64,000 nucleotides of DNA from Chloroflexota bacterium (GTDB lineage Bacteria; Chloroflexota; Dehalococcoidia; Tepidiformales; Tepidiformaceae), in assembly GCA_016191435.1 (NCBI GenBank), contig JACPOQ010000046.1:62001-126000 (forward strand). Direction: 5' to 3'. Below are positions 35,051 to 43,709 of the stretch, one piece after another. The notes below the pieces were generated by a model, which was not told the DNA's origin, did no database searches, and was given only the letters and a program-made list of their open reading frames with translations. A program made the translations under genes and the position numbers. Each line of letters begins with the position of its first letter. The stretch's first letter is position 1.

Positions 35051-37210
35051 ATGCTGCGACGCCGCCCCGCCCCGGTCATCTCCCGCACGCGCGCGGCCAT
35101 CTTTGGGCTGCTGCTTGCCCTCGCCGTCGCCCTCCTCGTTTCGCCCGTGGTCCCCGCGCAGGATAGCTTGCACGAAGGCGAGATCGCCCCTGCCACCCTC
35201 ATCGCCGCCCGCGATGCCCAGTTCGAATCCAATGCCCTCACCCAGCAGGCCCGCGACAATGCCGCCCGCCAGGTCGCCGATGTGAACCTGCCCCCGGACC
35301 CCGCGATCCGCCAGCAGCAGGCCGACGCCCTCGACAAGCTCTTCACCGAGCTGCGCACCATCCGCTTCTCCGGCCTCACCGCGCAGCAGCAGCTCGTGGA
35401 GCTCAACTCGTTTCCCGGCGCCGCCCCGCTCACCGCGGCCGCCCGCGCGGACCTCATCGCCCTCGACAGGGCGCAGTTCGACGCCTTCCGCGACCGCGCC
35501 GCCCGTCTCCTCACCGACGTCATGACGGCCGGTGTCGCGAAGGGTGAAACCGCCGCCGCCGTCGATATCCAGATCGCGAAAATCGACAACTCCAGCCTCC
35601 CGCTCGCCGACCAGCAGGCGCTCCAGGCCATGCTCCCGGCCTTGCGCGAGACAGTCCGCGCGTTCGCCATCCCCAACGTCGCGGTTGACGTAGCCGCCAC
35701 CCAGAAGAAGAAAGACGCCGCCCGCGCCAACGTGACGCCGGTGATCGCGACGTTCACGCGCCGCCAGGTTGTGGCGTCGCAGGGCCAGCAGCTCGATGCC
35801 GCCGCCATCGAAGCGCTCAAGCAAACCGGCGTCATCAGGGACGGCTTCGATTTCTACCGGATTGCCGGCGGCGCGCTCTTTGCCCTCGGATTCGGGCTGG
35901 CGCTGTCCATGTTCCTGTACCAGTTGCAGCCGTTCCCCGTGTCGGGAGGGCGGCGGCTCGCCGCCACTGCGATCGCGATGGTTGCCGCGCTCACGGCCGT
36001 GCGCATCATCCTCCCGAACGTCGCCCCGGACCGCGAGCAGCTCTATCTGGCCTTCGCCATTCCCGTCGCCGCCGCCGCGATGGTCGTCGCCTCCGTGGCC
36101 GACCTCTCGTTCGCCGCCATCGTCGCGGTCGCCATCGGCATCGGCGCGGCCTTTATCGCCGCCGTCTGGCCGGACCTGGCGGGCTCCGGGTTTGTCGGCT
36201 CGCTTGAAGCGCTCGAACTGGCGATCGCCTACACGGCCGGCGGCCTCGCCGGCGCCCTTGTCGTGCACCGCGCCGAGCGCCTGAGCCGCTACGCGCTCGC
36301 CGCCGTTGCCGTCGCCGCGGCGACGGGCATCGTCGTCACCGTCTTCTGGCTGATCGGCGAGCCCCGCAACAATAATCGCCTCGCGTGGGCGCTGAGCGCC
36401 GCCGGCGTGAACGGGCTCGCAGCGGCGCTCCTGGCGCTCGGGGCGTTCGTGGTGCTTTCCGTGGTGTTCGGCGTCACCACCCGTTTGCAGCTCATGGAGC
36501 TGGCCCAGTCTGGCCACCCGCTCCTGCGGCGCCTCCAGGATGAGGCCCCCGGCACCTACCACCACAGCATGATGGTCGGCGCCCTCGCCGAGCGCGCCGC
36601 CGATAACATCGGCGCCGATTCACTGCTCGTGCGTGTTGGGGCCTATTACCACGATATCGGCAAGCTCGCGAAGCCGCCTTTCTACATCGAAAACCAGCTT
36701 GAGAACGCCGCCAGCCCGCACGATGCCATGGCCCCCACCGAAAGCGCCGCCGCCATCCGCGAGCACGTGACCGCCGGTCTCGAACTCGCCCGCCGCCACC
36801 GCCTCCCTGGCCCCGTCCGCGACTTCATCCCCGAACACCACGGCACGCGGCTCGTGACGTTCTTCTACCGCCGCGCGATGCAGACCACCCCGGACCTCGA
36901 CGCAGACGCCTTCCGTTATTCCGGCCCGCGCCCGCAATCGAAGGAGACCGCGATCGTCATGCTCGCCGATTCCTGCGAGGCCGTGGTCCGCGCCCACCAG
37001 GGCCAGTCCCGTCCCTCGCTCGAGGACCTCGTCGACGGCGTGTTCGCCGAACGCCTCGCCGAGGGCCAGCTCGATGAGTGTGACCTGACCATGCGCGAGC
37101 TTCAGGAGGTCGCGGGGAGCTTCAAAGTCACGCTCCGCGCCGTGTACCACCCCCGCATCGCCTACCCGACGCCCGTCCCCGAAGAGCTCGCCCGCATCGC
37201 GCAGCGCTGA
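35051..37210 (+). CDS. 7TM-HD phosphodiesterase (PgpH/YqfF-like)
   Basis: A 719-residue protein. It has an N-terminal membrane segment, a long extracellular domain (~35-270, 7TMR-HDED type), seven transmembrane helices (~275-475) and a cytosolic HD domain with YHHSMMVG (~503), YYHDIGK (~533), EHHGT and a late LADSCEA. In Listeria and relatives such proteins hydrolyse c-di-AMP; the same here is inference. It lies behind YqeY. Unlike many bacteria, no phoH or ybeY is next to it. Confidence 0.92.
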   Translation: MLRRRPAPVISRTRAAIFGLLLALAVALLVSPVVPAQDSLHEGEIAPATLIAARDAQFESNALTQQARDNAARQVADVNLPPDPAIRQQQADALDKLFTELRTIRFSGLTAQQQLVELNSFPGAAPLTAAARADLIALDRAQFDAFRDRAARLLTDVMTAGVAKGETAAAVDIQIAKIDNSSLPLADQQALQAMLPALRETVRAFAIPNVAVDVAATQKKKDAARANVTPVIATFTRRQVVASQGQQLDAAAIEALKQTGVIRDGFDFYRIAGGALFALGFGLALSMFLYQLQPFPVSGGRRLAATAIAMVAALTAVRIILPNVAPDREQLYLAFAIPVAAAAMVVASVADLSFAAIVAVAIGIGAAFIAAVWPDLAGSGFVGSLEALELAIAYTAGGLAGALVVHRAERLSRYALAAVAVAAATGIVVTVFWLIGEPRNNNRLAWALSAAGVNGLAAALLALGAFVVLSVVFGVTTRLQLMELAQSGHPLLRRLQDEAPGTYHHSMMVGALAERAADNIGADSLLVRVGAYYHDIGKLAKPPFYIENQLENAASPHDAMAPTESAAAIREHVTAGLELARRHRLPGPVRDFIPEHHGTRLVTFFYRRAMQTTPDLDADAFRYSGPRPQSKETAIVMLADSCEAVVRAHQGQSRPSLEDLVDGVFAERLAEGQLDECDLTMRELQEVAGSFKVTLRAVYHPRIAYPTPVPEELARIAQR

Positions 37211-37290
37211 GGATTCGCGATTCGCGATCGGTCGCGTCCTCGCTGGCGTAGTGCGACCCCGTCGGCTGCCTCCAGCTGTGGGTTTAACCG

Positions 37291-37641
37291 ATGCAATTGA
37301 CACATCGTCAATGGAAGTCCCGGCGTGAACGCACCGTTTCGGCGCTCGACGCCCGCCGCCGCCTTGGCGAGTTGTTGGAGAGCGTTTATCACCGCGGCGA
37401 CGAAGTGATCATCGAACGCGCCGGGTAACCAATGGCTGTCGTCGTCCCCGCGGAGCGCTACGAGGCCATGGAACGCCGCCGGGACGAGCTCTTCGCGATG
37501 ATTGACCGCGTCCATGAGCGGAACAAGGACGTCCCGTCAGAGGTGATCGAAGCCGAAGTCCGTCAAGCGGTCGCCGCCGTGCGCCAGCAGGCTGCACGTT
37601 CGACAACCGCGTGTGCGTGGTCGTTGGTAACAACGTACTGA
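37291..37641 (+). pseudogene. Phd/YefM-type antitoxin with an in-frame stop
   Basis: Frame from ATG 37291 reads VSALDARRRLGELLES and DEVIIERAG, then TAA (37426-37428), then in the same frame PMAVVVPAERYEAMERRRDELF. Phd/YefM antitoxins normally read IIERAGKP-V-AVLVP at this point, so the TAA replaces a Lys codon (AAA to TAA, a single change). The downstream half keeps coding capacity to 37641 and could restart at ATG 37432. The gene is most likely decayed. Confidence 0.75.
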
Positions 37642-37690
37642 CCAGCGCACTCCTGACTCCCCAGGGCGTCGGGATCGTGAATCTCCGTGC
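37611..37690 (+). pseudogene. PIN-domain toxin remnant (N-terminal end)
   Basis: Overlapping the antitoxin end in another frame, 37611 onward reads VCVVVGNNVLTSALLTPQG, matching the start of PIN toxins (VxVVLDTNVLVSALLxPxG). The catalytic Asp of DTN is Gly here. The similarity ends around 37685, where the purQ promoter region begins, so most of the toxin gene is gone. Confidence 0.65.
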
Positions 37691-37722
37691 TACCGCTCAC
37701 CCTCCCTCGCAATTCCATCTGA

Positions 37723-37756
37723 TATACTTTCGGCAACCGGGTACATGTACCCGGTT
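37723..37756 (+). promoter_or_regulatory. purQ -10 element with a 22-bp perfect palindrome
   Basis: TATACT at 37723-37728 is followed 6 bp later by AACCGGGTACATGTACCCGGTT (37735-37756, quoted in halves as AACCGGGTACA / TGTACCCGGTT), an exact palindrome covering the expected start of transcription. It is 27 bp before the purQ ATG. An operator for a repressor is the simplest reading. Confidence 0.65.
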
Positions 37757-37783
37757 GGGAATCGCGAGACCGCGGGAGCCGCC

Positions 37784-38485
37784 ATGAAGTTCGCCATCAT
37801 CCGCTTCCCCGGCACCTGGAGCGACCGCGACTGCCATCACGCGCTCGTCGACGTGCTGGGCCAGCGCGCGGATATCCTCTGGCACCGCGAAACGGACCTG
37901 TCCGGCTACGACGCCGTCGTCCTGCCCGGCGGTTTCTCCTACGGCGACTACCTTCGCTGCGGCGCCATCGCCCGCTTTTCCCCGGCGATGGAGGCCGTCG
38001 TCCGCTTCGCCGCCACCGGCCGGCCCGTCATCGGCATCTGCAACGGCTTCCAGGTGCTCTGCGAAAGCGCCCTGCTCCCGGGCGCCCTCATGCGCAACGA
38101 TAGCCTCCAATTTCGCTGCGAATGGACGTACCTCCGCCGCGAAGGCGCCGCCACGCCGTGGGCGAACGCCATCCGCGAGGGCGCCGTCCTCCACATCCCG
38201 ATCAGCCACGGCGAAGGCAATTACTACGCCGACGATCGCACCCTGGACCAGCTCGAGGACTCCGGCCGCGTCATCTTCCGCTACTGCGATGCCGCCGGCG
38301 CCGTTACCGCCACCGCGAACCCCAACGGCAGCGCCCGCAACATCGCCGGCATCATCAACGAACGCGGCAACGTCCTCGGCATGATGCCGCACCCCGAGCG
38401 CGCCGCCGAAGCCCTCACCGGCGGCGCCGACGGCAACGCGATCTGGAACTCCGTCCTCGCCGAATCCCTCGCCGCCGTGGTCTAG
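37784..38485 (+). CDS. purQ: Phosphoribosylformylglycinamidine synthase, glutaminase subunit
   Basis: A 233-residue class I glutaminase that supplies ammonia to PurL in purine synthesis. Seen: FPGTWSDRDCHHAL, LPGGFSYGDYLR, the nucleophile in GICNGFQVLCE, and the catalytic His/Glu in GMMPHPERA. Start ATG 37784 follows a GGGAG. purS and purL are not in the window, so the complex is encoded at separate loci. The decayed toxin-antitoxin locus lies just upstream. Confidence 0.96.
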   Translation: MKFAIIRFPGTWSDRDCHHALVDVLGQRADILWHRETDLSGYDAVVLPGGFSYGDYLRCGAIARFSPAMEAVVRFAATGRPVIGICNGFQVLCESALLPGALMRNDSLQFRCEWTYLRREGAATPWANAIREGAVLHIPISHGEGNYYADDRTLDQLEDSGRVIFRYCDAAGAVTATANPNGSARNIAGIINERGNVLGMMPHPERAAEALTGGADGNAIWNSVLAESLAAVV

Positions 38486-38548
38486 CCGTTATAGTGCCCG
38501 TGCCGGCGCCGCCCTTAAAGGGCGCCTCTCAGCGGAGCACCAGCCATC

Positions 38549-39148
38549 GTGACGACCATCCCGGCCGAAGCATCGCGCCCATACCCCGTCAACCTGCTCG
38601 TCGAGTCGCAGCAGAGCCAGCGGAAAGTCACCGTCTTCTTCCGCCTCATCTACGCGATCCCTCATTTCTTCTTGCTGTTTTTTCTCGGGATCGCGGCCGT
38701 CGTGGTGACCTTGATTGCCTGGTTCGTCATCCTGATCGCCGGGACGTACCCCGAGGGCATGCTCGGCTTCAGCATCGGCGTCCATCGCTGGAGCAACCGC
38801 GTAATCGCCTACGTCCACCTGCTCACCGACCAGTACCCGCCCTTCTCTCTCGACGACGATCCCGCCTACCCGGTGCGCTTCGTCGCAGCAGTGGTCCCGG
38901 GTGACCGTCACCGCGTGACTACGCTCTTCCGCATCATCCTCGCGGTGCCGCACCTGATCATCGCGAACGCCCTCGGGACGGTGGCATCGGTGGTCGCGAT
39001 CCTGGGCTGGTTCGCCATCCTGTTCACGGGCTCGATGCCCGATGGCCTGCGCGGCCTGATTGTCGCCTCAATACGCTGGCGGGCGCGCGTCTTCGCCTAC
39101 GTCAGCCTCGTGGCGGACGAATACCCGCCGTTCGTGTTCGAAAAGTAG
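38549..39148 (+). CDS. DUF4389 membrane protein (first of three)
   Basis: A 199-residue protein with four transmembrane segments arranged as two DUF4389-like halves (YPVNLLVESQQSQRKVTVFFRL...; YPVRFVAAVVPGDRHRVTTLFR...), each ending YPPF. The start is GTG 38549 with GGAG upstream; a TATAGT at 38490-38495 gives a -10. Function unknown. Followed by two further DUF4389 genes on the same strand. Confidence 0.85.
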   Translation: MTTIPAEASRPYPVNLLVESQQSQRKVTVFFRLIYAIPHFFLLFFLGIAAVVVTLIAWFVILIAGTYPEGMLGFSIGVHRWSNRVIAYVHLLTDQYPPFSLDDDPAYPVRFVAAVVPGDRHRVTTLFRIILAVPHLIIANALGTVASVVAILGWFAILFTGSMPDGLRGLIVASIRWRARVFAYVSLVADEYPPFVFEK

Positions 39149-39270
39149 CCCCCGCGGCGGGCCACCCCCGCCTTCCGCAGGCCGCGCCCGGCATCCCGCA
39201 GGACGGAGCCCGTTCGCCCGCCACCCCGATTTCGTTCTGGATTTCCCTCATTGCCGCGTCTCTCGTAGCC

Positions 39271-39302
39271 GATGTATAACTCTCGGTAGTTGCGAGTATA
39301 GT
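39271..39302 (+). promoter_or_regulatory. Promoter elements before the second DUF4389 gene
   Basis: GATGTATAACTC (39271-39282) repeats the -10 context of the respiratory operon promoter, with a weak TTGCCG 18 bp upstream. A second TATAGT follows at 39297-39302. Confidence 0.45.
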
Positions 39303-39355
39303 CCGCGATGGTTGGCGCGGGGCACAGAAGATGCCCGGCCCGAAGGACCTGCCCG

Positions 39356-39964
39356 ATGGCGTCGATGGCAACATCTGTCCCGGTGGCAATGCCTAACCGG
39401 CATCCCGTGCAGCTGGAAATAGTATATCCAGAGTCGCTCTCTCGCTGGAAGATCTTCCTGAAATGGCTCTTCATCATTCCGAATATTATTGTGTTGACCT
39501 TCGTGGGGTTCGCGTTCGGCGTGATTTCATTTTTCGCCTGGTGGGCTGTGTTGTTCACTGGACGGTACCCCAGGAGCCTTTTCGACTTCGCCGAGTCCTA
39601 CTTTCGCTGGCTCGCGAATCTTTATGCTTACAGCTGGCTGCTGGTCGATCCCTATCCGCCATTCTCGGGAGCAGCAGATCGCTACCCGCCCGTGACCTTC
39701 AACATCGACTATCCTGAACGGATGAACCAAATTTTGGTTCTCGTAAAGTGGTTGACGATTATTCCGGCGATATTTGTGTTCATGTTCGTGCTCTTTGCCG
39801 CGACCATTGTGCAGTTCGTGGCGTGGTGGGCAATTTTGATCACTGGTCGGATCCCACGCGGAATGTTCGACTTTCTCGAGGGTACGCTGCGCTGGTACCT
39901 GCGCATCATGGCCTACTACTACCTCACTACGGACGCCTATCCTCCGTTCAGGTTGAGAGCGTAG
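39356..39964 (+). CDS. DUF4389 membrane protein (second of three), AT-richer
   Basis: A 202-residue protein beginning MASMATSVPVAMP (ATG 39308 is an alternative start behind TATAGT). Two DUF4389 halves are seen: HPVQLEIVYPESLSRWKIFLKW and VTFNIDYPERMNQILVLVKW, with FTGRYPRSLFDF and ITGRIPRGMFDF repeated. The third codon positions hold clearly more A/T than the genes on either side (for example GAATATTATTGTGTTG), suggesting later acquisition from a relative. Confidence 0.85.
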   Translation: MASMATSVPVAMPNRHPVQLEIVYPESLSRWKIFLKWLFIIPNIIVLTFVGFAFGVISFFAWWAVLFTGRYPRSLFDFAESYFRWLANLYAYSWLLVDPYPPFSGAADRYPPVTFNIDYPERMNQILVLVKWLTIIPAIFVFMFVLFAATIVQFVAWWAILITGRIPRGMFDFLEGTLRWYLRIMAYYYLTTDAYPPFRLRA

Positions 39965-40111
39965 TCCCATTCCCGCTGCCGCAACCCCACGCGCGCTTCC
40001 CGCTTGCGCGCTGCTGCGTTACTCTCCCGCCGTGACGCATCCGGCTCCATCCGCCCCCCGGAGTCAATGCGCCTGCGAGCGGGCGAACCGCGCGCCCCGG
40101 GCGGAGGCCGT

Positions 40112-42016
40112 ATGAACCCCGAGATCGAAGCGCGCCTTGCACGGCTGCAGTCCCTCTTCGACCGCGGCGCCCTCAGCGATGCCGAGTTCGACCAGGCCCG
40201 CCGCGAGGTGCTCGGTGAACCGGGGGCCGAACCGCCCCCACCACCGCCGGCGGATCCCCTCGCCGCGTCCGAGTCCCCCGGCGCCCCGGCGCCCGTACCC
40301 TCCGCGGCGGAGCACCCGGAGGAGTCCGCCCGCCCGGCCCCGGTGGACGATCCCGGTCCCATCGCCCGCCGGCTCCGCGAGATGGCGCCGCAGACTCCCG
40401 GCGAACTCCCGGCGCCGGCGCCCGCCGTAGCCGCGCCCGCGGGACCCGCCGCCCAGCTTGAGCCCGCGCCCGAGTTGCCCGCGATACCGCCGCCGGAGCC
40501 AGTGCCGGCTCTCGAACCGGCGCCCGGGGAGGAGCGCCAGGCGCTGCCACCCGCGCCCGCGCCAGAATTGGGGGCGCCGCGCTCCGTCACGCCCGTCAGC
40601 GCCTCGCTCGCTGCCCCGGAACTGGAATCGCCGCCGCCTGCTGCGATCACCGCTTCGCACATCCCGCCATTCGTGCGTTTCGGCGAACCTGCGCCGAACG
40701 CCGCCGCCGCCGCGGAGGCGCCGCAGCCCGCTGCCGCCGAGCCGGCTGCCGCGGCCGCCCTCGATTTCGACATCGACCACGAAGGCCTCCCGCTATTCCC
40801 ACCGGAGCAGCCGCCTTCGCCGCCACTGACCTGGGATGGCCGCCCGGCGCCCGCTCCCGGCCCCTACGACCTCCCGCGGCCGCCCCGCGCCACGCCCTAC
40901 CCGGTCACCTACGGCGTCGAATATCCGGAGCGCTTGAGTCGCTGGAAGACGGCGCTACGTGGGCTCCTCATCATCCCCGTCTTCCTCTTCCTCTATCCAG
41001 TCCAGTGGTTCCTGTTCCTCGGCATGTCCATCGGCTGGACCGCGGTCTTCCTCCGCAAGCGCTATCCGTCCTGGCTCTTCGCTGGCTCGTCCGGCTCCCT
41101 TGGGTTCGCGTCGCGCGCCTGGGCCTACTGGACCCTTCAGACCGATCACTTCCCCTCATTCGAAAGCGAGGACAGTCCGGTCCGCCTCGAGATCGCCCGG
41201 CCGCCCGATGGCAGCCTCAGCCGCTGGCGCGTCTTCTTCTGGAAGTACGTCCTGCTCATCCCGCACTTCATCGTCCTGAGCTTCCTCGCCCTCGCCGTGT
41301 TCGTGGTCGTCTTCCTCGCCTGGTTCGCCATCCTCGTGACCGGCCGCTACCCGCGCGGGCTCTTCGCCTTCGTCACTGGCGTCACCCGCTGGTACTTCCG
41401 TGTCATCGCCTACTTCGCGTCCTTCAACGACCGCTTCCCGCCTATGGCGCTCTCCGCCGAGGCCGGTCCCGCCGGCAACTCGAGCGCCGTGGTCTCGGGC
41501 GTCATCGGGTTCCTCGGCGCCGGGCTCATTGCCGGGCTGATCGCGGGCGCCGTCATCCTCGCCAACGGTTCCCGCGACCAGGACGTGAACTACCAACAGC
41601 TCGTCGCGGGGCGCGCCAACCCGGACACGCTCTATACCGGCTCATCCAGCCGCCTCACATTCTCCGTGAAGCTACGGCGAGCGTACGACCCCGGCGATGA
41701 CTACGCGCGCCTCCTTGAACCGGCCGCCAACCAGCGCATCGTCGTCTTCGAATGGACGCTCGCAAACGGCACCAGCACGGACCGTACCGTGACGCCGGAC
41801 GCAGCCTCGCTCACCGTGCTCGATGGCGGGAAGCGCCGGACGTTCGACGCGGAGTTCGTGTCCGTCGCCGGCCAGGGCGCCCCCGCCGCCATCAAGCCGG
41901 GGGCCAACCTCAAGGTGCGCGCCGTGTTCGTCGTCCCGCGCTCATCCACGCCTCTGGACCTGCGGCTGGACCCGCCGTGGCCGGACCTGAAGGACATCGA
42001 GTACCACTTCAAGTAG
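40112..42016 (+). CDS. SHOCT - Pro/Ala-rich - DUF4389 - DUF4352-like protein (third of three)
   Basis: A 634-residue protein starting [19 protein letters not shown]. The first ~35 residues form a SHOCT-type helical hairpin ([17 protein letters not shown]). A ~220-residue Pro/Ala/Glu-rich segment follows, then two DUF4389 halves with transmembrane segments (~270-460), another membrane segment (~485-510) and an extracellular beta domain (~520-634) like DUF4352 ([20 protein letters not shown]). The start further upstream (40004) is unlikely. It is probably a membrane sensor or scaffold; no function is known. Confidence 0.82.
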   Translation: MNPEIEARLARLQSLFDRGALSDAEFDQARREVLGEPGAEPPPPPPADPLAASESPGAPAPVPSAAEHPEESARPAPVDDPGPIARRLREMAPQTPGELPAPAPAVAAPAGPAAQLEPAPELPAIPPPEPVPALEPAPGEERQALPPAPAPELGAPRSVTPVSASLAAPELESPPPAAITASHIPPFVRFGEPAPNAAAAAEAPQPAAAEPAAAAALDFDIDHEGLPLFPPEQPPSPPLTWDGRPAPAPGPYDLPRPPRATPYPVTYGVEYPERLSRWKTALRGLLIIPVFLFLYPVQWFLFLGMSIGWTAVFLRKRYPSWLFAGSSGSLGFASRAWAYWTLQTDHFPSFESEDSPVRLEIARPPDGSLSRWRVFFWKYVLLIPHFIVLSFLALAVFVVVFLAWFAILVTGRYPRGLFAFVTGVTRWYFRVIAYFASFNDRFPPMALSAEAGPAGNSSAVVSGVIGFLGAGLIAGLIAGAVILANGSRDQDVNYQQLVAGRANPDTLYTGSSSRLTFSVKLRRAYDPGDDYARLLEPAANQRIVVFEWTLANGTSTDRTVTPDAASLTVLDGGKRRTFDAEFVSVAGQGAPAAIKPGANLKVRAVFVVPRSSTPLDLRLDPPWPDLKDIEYHFK

Positions 42017-42103
42017 CGCCGCGAATCCACCTGTGTGACCCCAAAGCCGTGCCCTTCGTCATGGCTGGCCAAGACGCTCACCGCCCGTCTGGGCCCGCGT
42101 TCC

Positions 42104-42131
42104 GGCCAACGCCCAATGCCGAACGTCCAAC
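42104..42131. repeat. GGCCAAC heptamer array before rplK
   Basis: Units GGCCAAC, GCCCAAT, GCCGAAC, GTCCAAC, in the 260-bp region between the third DUF4389 gene and rplK. About 87 bp after the stop codon, so less tightly linked to a gene end than other copies. Confidence 0.75.
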
Positions 42132-42276
42132 GCCCTCCCGTTGCTCTAAGCCGCGCTGCCACGCGATACTGGTGCTTCCCGCGGTCGCACGATCGCGCCT
42201 CGGCCGATGGCCAATTGCATCGCCCACCCCGTGGAGGCGCGCCCCGAGCGCGCCGTTCGCACACAAGGAGAACAAG

Positions 42277-42699
42277 GTGGCAAAGAAAGTCCGCGCAGTG
42301 GTGACGCTGCAACTCCCCGCCGGGAAAGCGAACCCGGCCCCGCCCGTTGGCCCGGCACTCGGCCAGCACGGCGTGAACATCATGGAATTCTGCAAGGACT
42401 ACAACGCCCGCACGGCCGCCATGGCCGGGCAGATTATCCCCGCGCAGCTCACCATCTTCGAAGACCGCTCCTTCACCTTCATCCTCAAGACGCCGCCCGC
42501 CGCCGATATGCTGCGCAAGGCCGCCGGCATCGATAAGGGCAGCGGCAACCCGCGCGTCCAGAAGGTCGGCAAAGTCAAAGTCTCGGACCTCCGCAAGATC
42601 GCCGAGACCAAGATGCCGGACCTGAACGCCAACTCCATCGAAGAAGCCATGAAGATCATCGAAGGCACTGCCCGCAGCATGGGCATCGAGGTAGCGTAA
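42277..42699 (+). CDS. rplK: 50S ribosomal protein L11
   Basis: A 140-residue protein starting at GTG 42277 behind AAGGAG. It shows [22 protein letters not shown] (rRNA- and thiostrepton-binding N-domain, split by a hinge) and a C-terminal domain ending [11 protein letters not shown]. It binds the GTPase-associated centre of 23S rRNA. It is followed 2 bp later by rplA; the usual upstream secE-nusG genes are absent and DUF4389 genes take their place. Confidence 0.97.
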   Translation: MAKKVRAVVTLQLPAGKANPAPPVGPALGQHGVNIMEFCKDYNARTAAMAGQIIPAQLTIFEDRSFTFILKTPPAADMLRKAAGIDKGSGNPRVQKVGKVKVSDLRKIAETKMPDLNANSIEEAMKIIEGTARSMGIEVA

Positions 42700-42701
42700 C
42701 G

Positions 42702-43430
42702 ATGTCCGGTACCGCCGATTCCAAAAAGGGCAAGCGCTGGCAAGAAGCCGCCGCCAAAGTCGATGCCGCGAAGCTCTACTCGCCCGTTGAGGCGATTGCG
42801 CTCGCGAAGGAAGTCCACCCCGCGAAGTTCGATGAGACCGTCGAGCTCCACATCAAGACGGGCCTCGACCCACGCCATGCCGAGCAGCAGATCCGCGGCA
42901 GTACGGTCCTCCCCCACGGGCTTGGCCGCGTCCTCCGCGTCCTCGTCTTCACCGAGGGCGAGCCCGCCTCGATCGCTCGTCAGGCCGGCGCCGATTTCGT
43001 CGGCAGCGATGACCTGATCAAGCAGGTCGAAGGCGGCTGGACCGATTTCGACGTCGCAATCGCCACACGCGAGATGATGGGCAAAGTCGGCCGCCTCGGG
43101 CGCGTGCTCGGCCCCAGGGGGCTCATGCCCAACCCGCGCTCAGGCACCGTCGTGGCCGGTGAGGACATCGCGCGCACCGTCGCCGAAGCCAAGCAGGGCC
43201 GCGTCGAGTTCCGCCTGGACCGCCTCGCGAACATCCACGTGCCGCTGGGCAAAGTCAGCTTCGAAGACGACAAGCTCCGCGACAACATGGCCACCTTCAT
43301 CGAAGCCGTGAACGCCGCCAAGCCGCGCGAAGCAAAGGGCCAGTACATCCGCGCCCTTACCCTCACGACCACCATGGGCCCCGGCATCCACCTCGATGTC
43401 CAGCAAGCCCTGGCGATGAAGCGTAGTTGA
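42702..43430 (+). CDS. rplA: 50S ribosomal protein L1
   Basis: A 242-residue protein with L1 landmarks: GKRWQEAAAKVDAAKLYSP, ETVELHIKTGLDPRHAEQQ, GRLGRVLGPRGLMPNPRSGTV and LTTTMGPGIHLD. It binds 23S rRNA at the L1 stalk and often autoregulates its operon. rplJ and rplL do not follow, an unusual break of the standard L11-L1-L10-L7/12 order. Confidence 0.97.
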   Translation: MSGTADSKKGKRWQEAAAKVDAAKLYSPVEAIALAKEVHPAKFDETVELHIKTGLDPRHAEQQIRGSTVLPHGLGRVLRVLVFTEGEPASIARQAGADFVGSDDLIKQVEGGWTDFDVAIATREMMGKVGRLGRVLGPRGLMPNPRSGTVVAGEDIARTVAEAKQGRVEFRLDRLANIHVPLGKVSFEDDKLRDNMATFIEAVNAAKPREAKGQYIRALTLTTTMGPGIHLDVQQALAMKRS

Positions 43431-43482
43431 CAGTCTTATCAAGGTGTCCGCCTACACATCCGACGCGGGTGGAAGGCATGGC

Positions 43483-43683
43483 TTAGTCGGGGATCCCGAT
43501 GCGGACCAACGCATTGCCGAATTCGGAGTCCACCAATGTGCCGCCGGCATAGTGCTCATAGCCCGCTTGTACGGCTTCACAGTGGTAGAAGGTTCGCCAG
43601 CTTAAGGCTCGGCGCGCCTACCCCCACTCCACATTCGGCTCAATCTCCTCCTCGCCCGGGTGCTCCAGCGACCACACCGCCAT
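43483..43683 (-). pseudogene. Short frame with an internal amber codon, after the selenoprotein gene
   Basis: A 67-codon frame starts at ATG 43683, reads MAVWSLEHPGEEEIEPNVEWG, meets TAG at 43618-43620, and continues in the same frame as SWRTFYHCEAVQAGYEHYAGG to a TAA at 43483. Both halves have protein-like composition. It begins 26 bp after the stop of the upstream gene. I do not recognise a family; it may be a small gene plus a remnant. Confidence 0.35.
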
Positions 43684-43709
43684 CGCCGGCGCCCGACCCT
43701 TCGAAACAC

